Source: Candidatus Cottocaccamicrobium excrementipullorum (GTDB lineage Bacteria; Bacillota; Clostridia; Lachnospirales; Lachnospiraceae). Taken from it: a stretch of 64,000 nt of DNA. Made by a program: the position numbers and the translations under genes. Numbering within the stretch: the stretch's first letter is position 1; each line of letters opens with the position of its first letter. The notes below the pieces were generated by a model. That model was given only the letters and a program-made list of their open reading frames with translations. It did no database searches and was not told the DNA's origin. Below are positions 60,994 through 64,000 of the stretch, one piece after another. The stretch lies in the NCBI GenBank assembly GCA_018713255.1, contig DVFL01000008.1:50519-114518 (forward strand). Reading direction: 5' to 3'.

Positions 60994-61874
60994 CCTATGC
61001 TCTCCTTCTTCCTTCTTTCCAGCCTTCTGTGCTTCCAGATCAGAAAACTGGCTGCTCCCACCGCTAGAATCACTGACAGGCACTGGGACACCGGAAGTCC
61101 GGTGCCGAAAAGCAGAAGCTGATCTGTTCTCAGCCCCTCTATCCAGGCTCTTCCAAGTCCATAGCCAAGTAAATAAATACAGAACATCTCGCCGTTAAAC
61201 GTTTTTCTCTTCCGATACCAGAGCATGAATGCGAGAAGGCCAATGTTCCAAAGAGATTCGTATAGGAATGTGGGATGTACTTGAATATATTCCACCCCAT
61301 TTTCTATTATCTTATGGTCCAAAAGCTCCTGGGATATCATTGATGGATTTACCAGGGACATTTTAATCCGCATCGCAAATAATCCGTCCGTATATCCTCC
61401 GAAGGCTTCCGTATTGAAAAAGTTTCCCCATCGTCCAATAATCTGTCCCAAAGTCAGTCCCAGAACGCCTGTATCCGCCATGGAAAAAAAGGACACTCTG
61501 CGCACCCTGGAAAAAATAATAAGAGTCAGGACTGCGCCGATGACGCCTCCATAAATTGCCAGTCCTCCGGCTCTTAAATTAAAAATCTGGAGCAGATTGT
61601 CCTTATAAGCGTCCCATTCAAAAATTACGTAATACGCCCGCGCCCCGATAATGGAAAAAATAATCGCATACAAAGCGAAATCCAGATAGAGATCTGGATC
61701 CTGTCCCCGCCGCTTTGCGTCCCTCATGGCCAGCCAGATGCCTGCCAGCATCCCGCAGCCAATAATAATTCCATAATAGGCGATCCGGAATCCAAAAACA
61801 TCAATGCTCCTGGGCAGATGTTCAATGGTAATTCCCAGATGAACAAAGCTTAAGTCAGCCCCAGTTGTCGTCAT
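60990..61874 (-). CDS. lgt: prolipoprotein diacylglyceryl transferase
   Basis: A 294-residue membrane enzyme with seven helices that adds diacylglycerol to lipoprotein precursors. GRWGNFFNTEAFGG is the Lgt signature. VHPTFLYESLWN holds conserved His/Tyr/Glu residues, and GLGRAWIEGLRTDQLLL ends the core. It serves lipoproteins such as OppA and perhaps the M4 peptidase here. It is followed by an overlapping spo0E gene. Confidence 0.97.
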   Translation of the reverse strand: MTTTGADLSFVHLGITIEHLPRSIDVFGFRIAYYGIIIGCGMLAGIWLAMRDAKRRGQDPDLYLDFALYAIIFSIIGARAYYVIFEWDAYKDNLLQIFNLRAGGLAIYGGVIGAVLTLIIFSRVRRVSFFSMADTGVLGLTLGQIIGRWGNFFNTEAFGGYTDGLFAMRIKMSLVNPSMISQELLDHKIIENGVEYIQVHPTFLYESLWNIGLLAFMLWYRKRKTFNGEMFCIYLLGYGLGRAWIEGLRTDQLLLFGTGLPVSQCLSVILAVGAASFLIWKHRRLERRKKESIG

Positions 61875-61907
61875 GTGTAATCTCCTCTCCGCTATTGAGC
61901 TTCTTAC

Positions 61908-61936
61908 ATTTTAACCCTAATCTCGGGAAAAAGCAA
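61908..61936 (-). promoter_or_regulatory. lgt-spo0E promoter
   Basis: TTGCTT (61931-61936), 17 bp and TAAAAT (61908-61913) on the minus strand. Confidence 0.7.
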
Positions 61937-61965
61937 CGTGTTTCGATTGACAGGATATAACGGGG

Positions 61966-61972
61966 TTCGACA
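61966..61972 (-). promoter_or_regulatory. Spo0A-like box upstream of lgt-spo0E
   Basis: TGTCGAA on the minus strand, a perfect Spo0A core, within ATTGTCGAA. It is about 65 bp upstream of the lgt start site. Found by eye, single site. Confidence 0.45.
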
Positions 61973-62042
61973 ATAAGAAGAAGCGGTTTAAATGCAGTTT
62001 CGTCTCACCTTATTCCATCAGGCGGATTTCCCCAAAAAGGCC

Positions 62043-62071
62043 TTGAGAGAAAAGTTTCTATCTGCTATAAT
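62043..62071 (+). promoter_or_regulatory. ychF promoter
   Basis: TTGAGA (62043-62048), 17 bp and a perfect TATAAT (62066-62071) with TGC just upstream. The leader is about 90 nt. Confidence 0.8.
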
Positions 62072-62166
62072 CATTCTGTTATATTGCCTCTTTTCTTAAA
62101 AAATCAAGGCACAACAGGGCCGAAAACCCTTGAGTATACAAGAGAATAAGGAGATGTAAGCAAAAA

Positions 62167-63264
62167 ATGAAATTAGGAATCGTAGGTCTTCCCAATGTGG
62201 GAAAAAGTACCTTATTTAATTCACTGACCAAGGCAGGAGCAGAATCAGCCAACTATCCCTTCTGCACCATTGATCCCAACGTAGGCGTGGTTCCCGTTCC
62301 TGATCCCCGCTTAAAGCAGCTGGCCGCACTCTACAATTCCCAGAAAATCACCCCGGCCGTCATTGAGTTTGTGGATATCGCCGGACTAGTAAAAGGCGCT
62401 TCCAAAGGAGAAGGTCTGGGCAATCAGTTTCTTTCTAATATTCGTGAAGTAGATGCCATTGTCCATGTAGTTCGCTGCTTTGATGATCCTAATGTGATCC
62501 ATGTAGATGGAAGCATTGATCCTATCCGCGATATTGAGACCATTAACCTGGAGCTGATTTTCTCCGATATCGAAATTCTGGAACGCCGAATTGCCAAGAC
62601 CTCCAAAGGCGCCTTTAATAATAAGGAACTGGCCAAGGAAGTAGAACTGTTAAAACAGATTAAAGCCCGCCTTGAGGACGGTAAACTGGCCCGTGGAATG
62701 GAACTGGAAGATGAAGATCAGCTGGCCTTCGTGGAATCCTTAAATCTTTTGACCTGGAAGCCGGTTATCTTCGCCGCCAATGTAAGTGAAGACGATGTAG
62801 CCGATGACGGCGCATCCAATCCCTATGTACAGAAAGTGCGTGAATTCGCAAAGGAAAATAACTGCGAAGTATTTGTCATCTGCGCGCAGATTGAGGAAGA
62901 GATCGCTCAGCTGGACGATGATGAGAAAGCCATGTTCCTGGAAGAACTGGGCCTAAAGGAATCCGGACTGGACAAGCTGATTGCTGCCAGCTACCGCATT
63001 CTTGGCCTGATGAGCTACTTGACCGCCGGCGTTACTGAAACCAGAGCATGGACCATCCGCATGGGCACCAAAGCTCCTCAGGCAGCCGGAAAAATCCACT
63101 CCGATTTTGAGAGAGGCTTTATCCGTGCCGAGGTGGTCAACTATCAGGATCTTCTGGACTGCGGCAGCTACAACGCCGCCAAAGAAAAAGGACTGGTACG
63201 CTCAGAAGGAAAAGAGTACGTCATCAAAGACGGCGACGTAGTATTGTTCCGTTTTAATGTGTAA
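62167..63264 (+). CDS. ychF: redox-regulated P-loop ATPase YchF
   Basis: A 365-residue Obg-family protein. [18 protein letters not shown] is the P-loop (about 7-24), and [20 protein letters not shown] is switch II. The NKxD-type position is altered (AANVSEDD), which gives ATP rather than GTP preference in this family. The C-terminal TGS domain ends in the usual [15 protein letters not shown]. The ribosome site GGAG is 13 bases from the ATG, rather far. It has its own promoter and terminator. Confidence 0.97.
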   Translation: MKLGIVGLPNVGKSTLFNSLTKAGAESANYPFCTIDPNVGVVPVPDPRLKQLAALYNSQKITPAVIEFVDIAGLVKGASKGEGLGNQFLSNIREVDAIVHVVRCFDDPNVIHVDGSIDPIRDIETINLELIFSDIEILERRIAKTSKGAFNNKELAKEVELLKQIKARLEDGKLARGMELEDEDQLAFVESLNLLTWKPVIFAANVSEDDVADDGASNPYVQKVREFAKENNCEVFVICAQIEEEIAQLDDDEKAMFLEELGLKESGLDKLIAASYRILGLMSYLTAGVTETRAWTIRMGTKAPQAAGKIHSDFERGFIRAEVVNYQDLLDCGSYNAAKEKGLVRSEGKEYVIKDGDVVLFRFNV

Positions 63265-63304
63265 TAGTCCCAGTTCACAAAAAGACGTTTCAATTTTAAC
63301 CATT

Positions 63305-63350
63305 AAAGACCCCATGGAAATCGAAATTATTCGATTCCCATGGGGTCTTT
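63305..63350. terminator. bidirectional terminator between ychF and DUF6506 genes
   Basis: AAAGACCCCATGG pairs with CCATGGGGTCTTT, with inner pairing of AATCGAA and TTCGATT. The A and T runs on either side suit both convergent genes. Confidence 0.88.
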
Positions 63351-63363
63351 ATCTTTAAAGTCT

Positions 63364-63651
63364 TTATTCTCCAAAAACCTTTGCATACAGTGCATTCTGC
63401 TCTGGAAGATGCGTTACATATCCTACCGGAATTTTCCCGTCAGTAGCCTGGATTACAGCCTTTGCCCCGTCTGGTCCGAAAGCGCCGCACAGTTCAATGC
63501 AGTTAACTCCGGAATCACACAGTTCTTTTGCAACTCGGCATCCTTCTGCAAGATTTGGCACAGCTGCCACTTGAATTTCTCCTCCATGAACAGCAGCTCG
63601 GTCCTTTTCCGCGTCAAACTCATCACCCATAAGAATAAATGCAAACTTCAT
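63364..63651 (-). CDS. DUF6506 family small protein
   Basis: A 95-residue soluble protein resembling DUF6506. Typical segments are MKFAFILMGDEFDAEKDRA, CIELCGAFGPDGAKAV and IPVGYVTHLPEQNALYAKVF. Family members are small stand-alone proteins of unknown function in Firmicutes. The start at 63651 has AAAGGAGA about 9 bases upstream. No neighbours suggest a role. Confidence 0.8.
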   Translation of the reverse strand: MKFAFILMGDEFDAEKDRAAVHGGEIQVAAVPNLAEGCRVAKELCDSGVNCIELCGAFGPDGAKAVIQATDGKIPVGYVTHLPEQNALYAKVFGE

Positions 63652-63723
63652 CCTTCTGTCTCCTTTCTCTACAGCCGCAAGGTCTACCCTGCTCTGCCCC
63701 TGACAAAATCTTATAAAATCAAA

Positions 63724-63759
63724 CAAAAAACCGGAAACCTAATAAACTAAGGTTTCCGG
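63724..63759 (-). terminator. terminator of the tRNA transcript
   Basis: CCGGAAACC pairs with GGTTTCCGG around an 11-nt loop and is followed by six Ts on the minus strand. Confidence 0.9.
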
Positions 63760-63771
63760 CAAAATAAAAAA

Positions 63772-63843
63772 AGCGCGAGACGGGATTCGAACCCGCGGCC
63801 CCCACCTTGGCAAGGTGGTGCTCCACCCCTGAGCCACTCGCGC
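63772..63843 (-). tRNA. tRNA-Gly (GCC)
   Basis: A cloverleaf on the minus strand: acceptor GCGCGAG/CTCGCGC with discriminator T, anticodon stem and loop CACCTTGCCAAGGTG with anticodon GCC, and T-arm GCGGGTTCGAATCCCGT. CCA is not encoded. 72 nt. Confidence 0.97.
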
Positions 63844-63880
63844 ATGTCTTCTCTTACTCTCTTTTCCCTGTCTCTCTCAA

Positions 63881-63955
63881 TCGGGGTGACAGGATTCGAA
63901 CCTGCGGCCTCCTGGTCCCAAACCAGGCGCTCTAGCCAAGCTGAGCCACACCCCG
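63881..63955 (-). tRNA. tRNA-Pro (TGG)
   Basis: A cloverleaf on the minus strand: acceptor CGGGGTG/CACCCCG with discriminator A, anticodon arm CCTGGTTTGGGACCAGG with anticodon TGG, and T-arm GCAGGTTCGAATCCTGT. CCA is not encoded. 75 nt. It is transcribed ahead of tRNA-Gly. Confidence 0.97.
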
Positions 63956-64000
63956 CTTTGCTAACGGTCTCTTCGACACCGCCTCTCTCACGTACCCTCA

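Overview
The window looks like the chromosome of a spore-forming, anaerobic Clostridia bacterium, most likely of Lachnospiraceae type. The evidence is a six-subunit Rnf complex, the early sporulation pair spoIIGA-sigE beside ftsZ, a Spo0E-like phosphatase, CodY-like and Spo0A-like sites, strong AGGAGG ribosome sites, and sequence of roughly half G+C by eye. No phage, insertion sequence or CRISPR array is seen. Nearly all genes are ordinary chromosomal genes, most of them on the minus strand.

Layout. 1-4.4 kb: two overlapping LysR regulators divergent from a SLC13-type permease and an alpha/beta hydrolase. 4.4-6.3 kb: an FMN riboswitch with its terminator, the riboflavin transporter ribU, and a creatininase-family hydrolase in the same transcription unit. 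6.3-9.1 kb: an M4-type metallopeptidase and a small XRE regulator/membrane protein pair. 9.1-9.7 kb: probably decayed coding sequence. 9.8-14.8 kb: rnfCDGEAB with a near-ideal promoter. 14.9-22 kb: a PAP2 phosphatase and an oligopeptide transporter, oppA then oppBCDF, with CodY-like boxes and a leader hairpin. 22-28.5 kb: a Sfp-type transferase, acyltransferase, GNAT, ComF, RecD2 and MreB. 28.8-33 kb: a GlpA/GlpB-like flavoprotein operon with DUF1667 and a divergent LysR regulator. 33.4-40 kb: serC-serA-DUF1015, two membrane proteins resembling PF06541, and a NifX-like protein. 40-45 kb: leuB-ilvD-ilvB. 45-60.6 kb: the division and cell wall cluster mraZ-rsmH-ftsL-two class B PBPs-mraY-murD-ftsW-murA-ftsQ-ftsZ, then spoIIGA-sigE. 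60.8-64 kb: lgt-spo0E, ychF, DUF6506, tRNA-Gly and tRNA-Pro.

The most interesting signal is in intergenic DNA. Three copies of a structured, apparently noncoding RNA gene lie at about 28.55, 33.02 and 33.30 kb. They share a 23-nt identical core, three stems whose pairing is largely conserved despite sequence changes, a C-rich stretch after the third stem, and their own terminators. Each has the same unusual promoter: two 7-bp direct repeats with an 11-bp period, then exactly 6 bp, then TATACT, and no normal -35 element. This looks like a small-RNA family under an OmpR/PhoB-like activator. I cannot name it from known RNA families.

Several regulatory sites tie the regions together. CodY-like boxes lie at oppA and leuB (nutrient status). 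Spo0A-like boxes lie at spoIIGA-sigE and upstream of lgt-spo0E (sporulation). MraZ repeats control the division cluster, and FMN controls ribU together with the creatininase-family gene.
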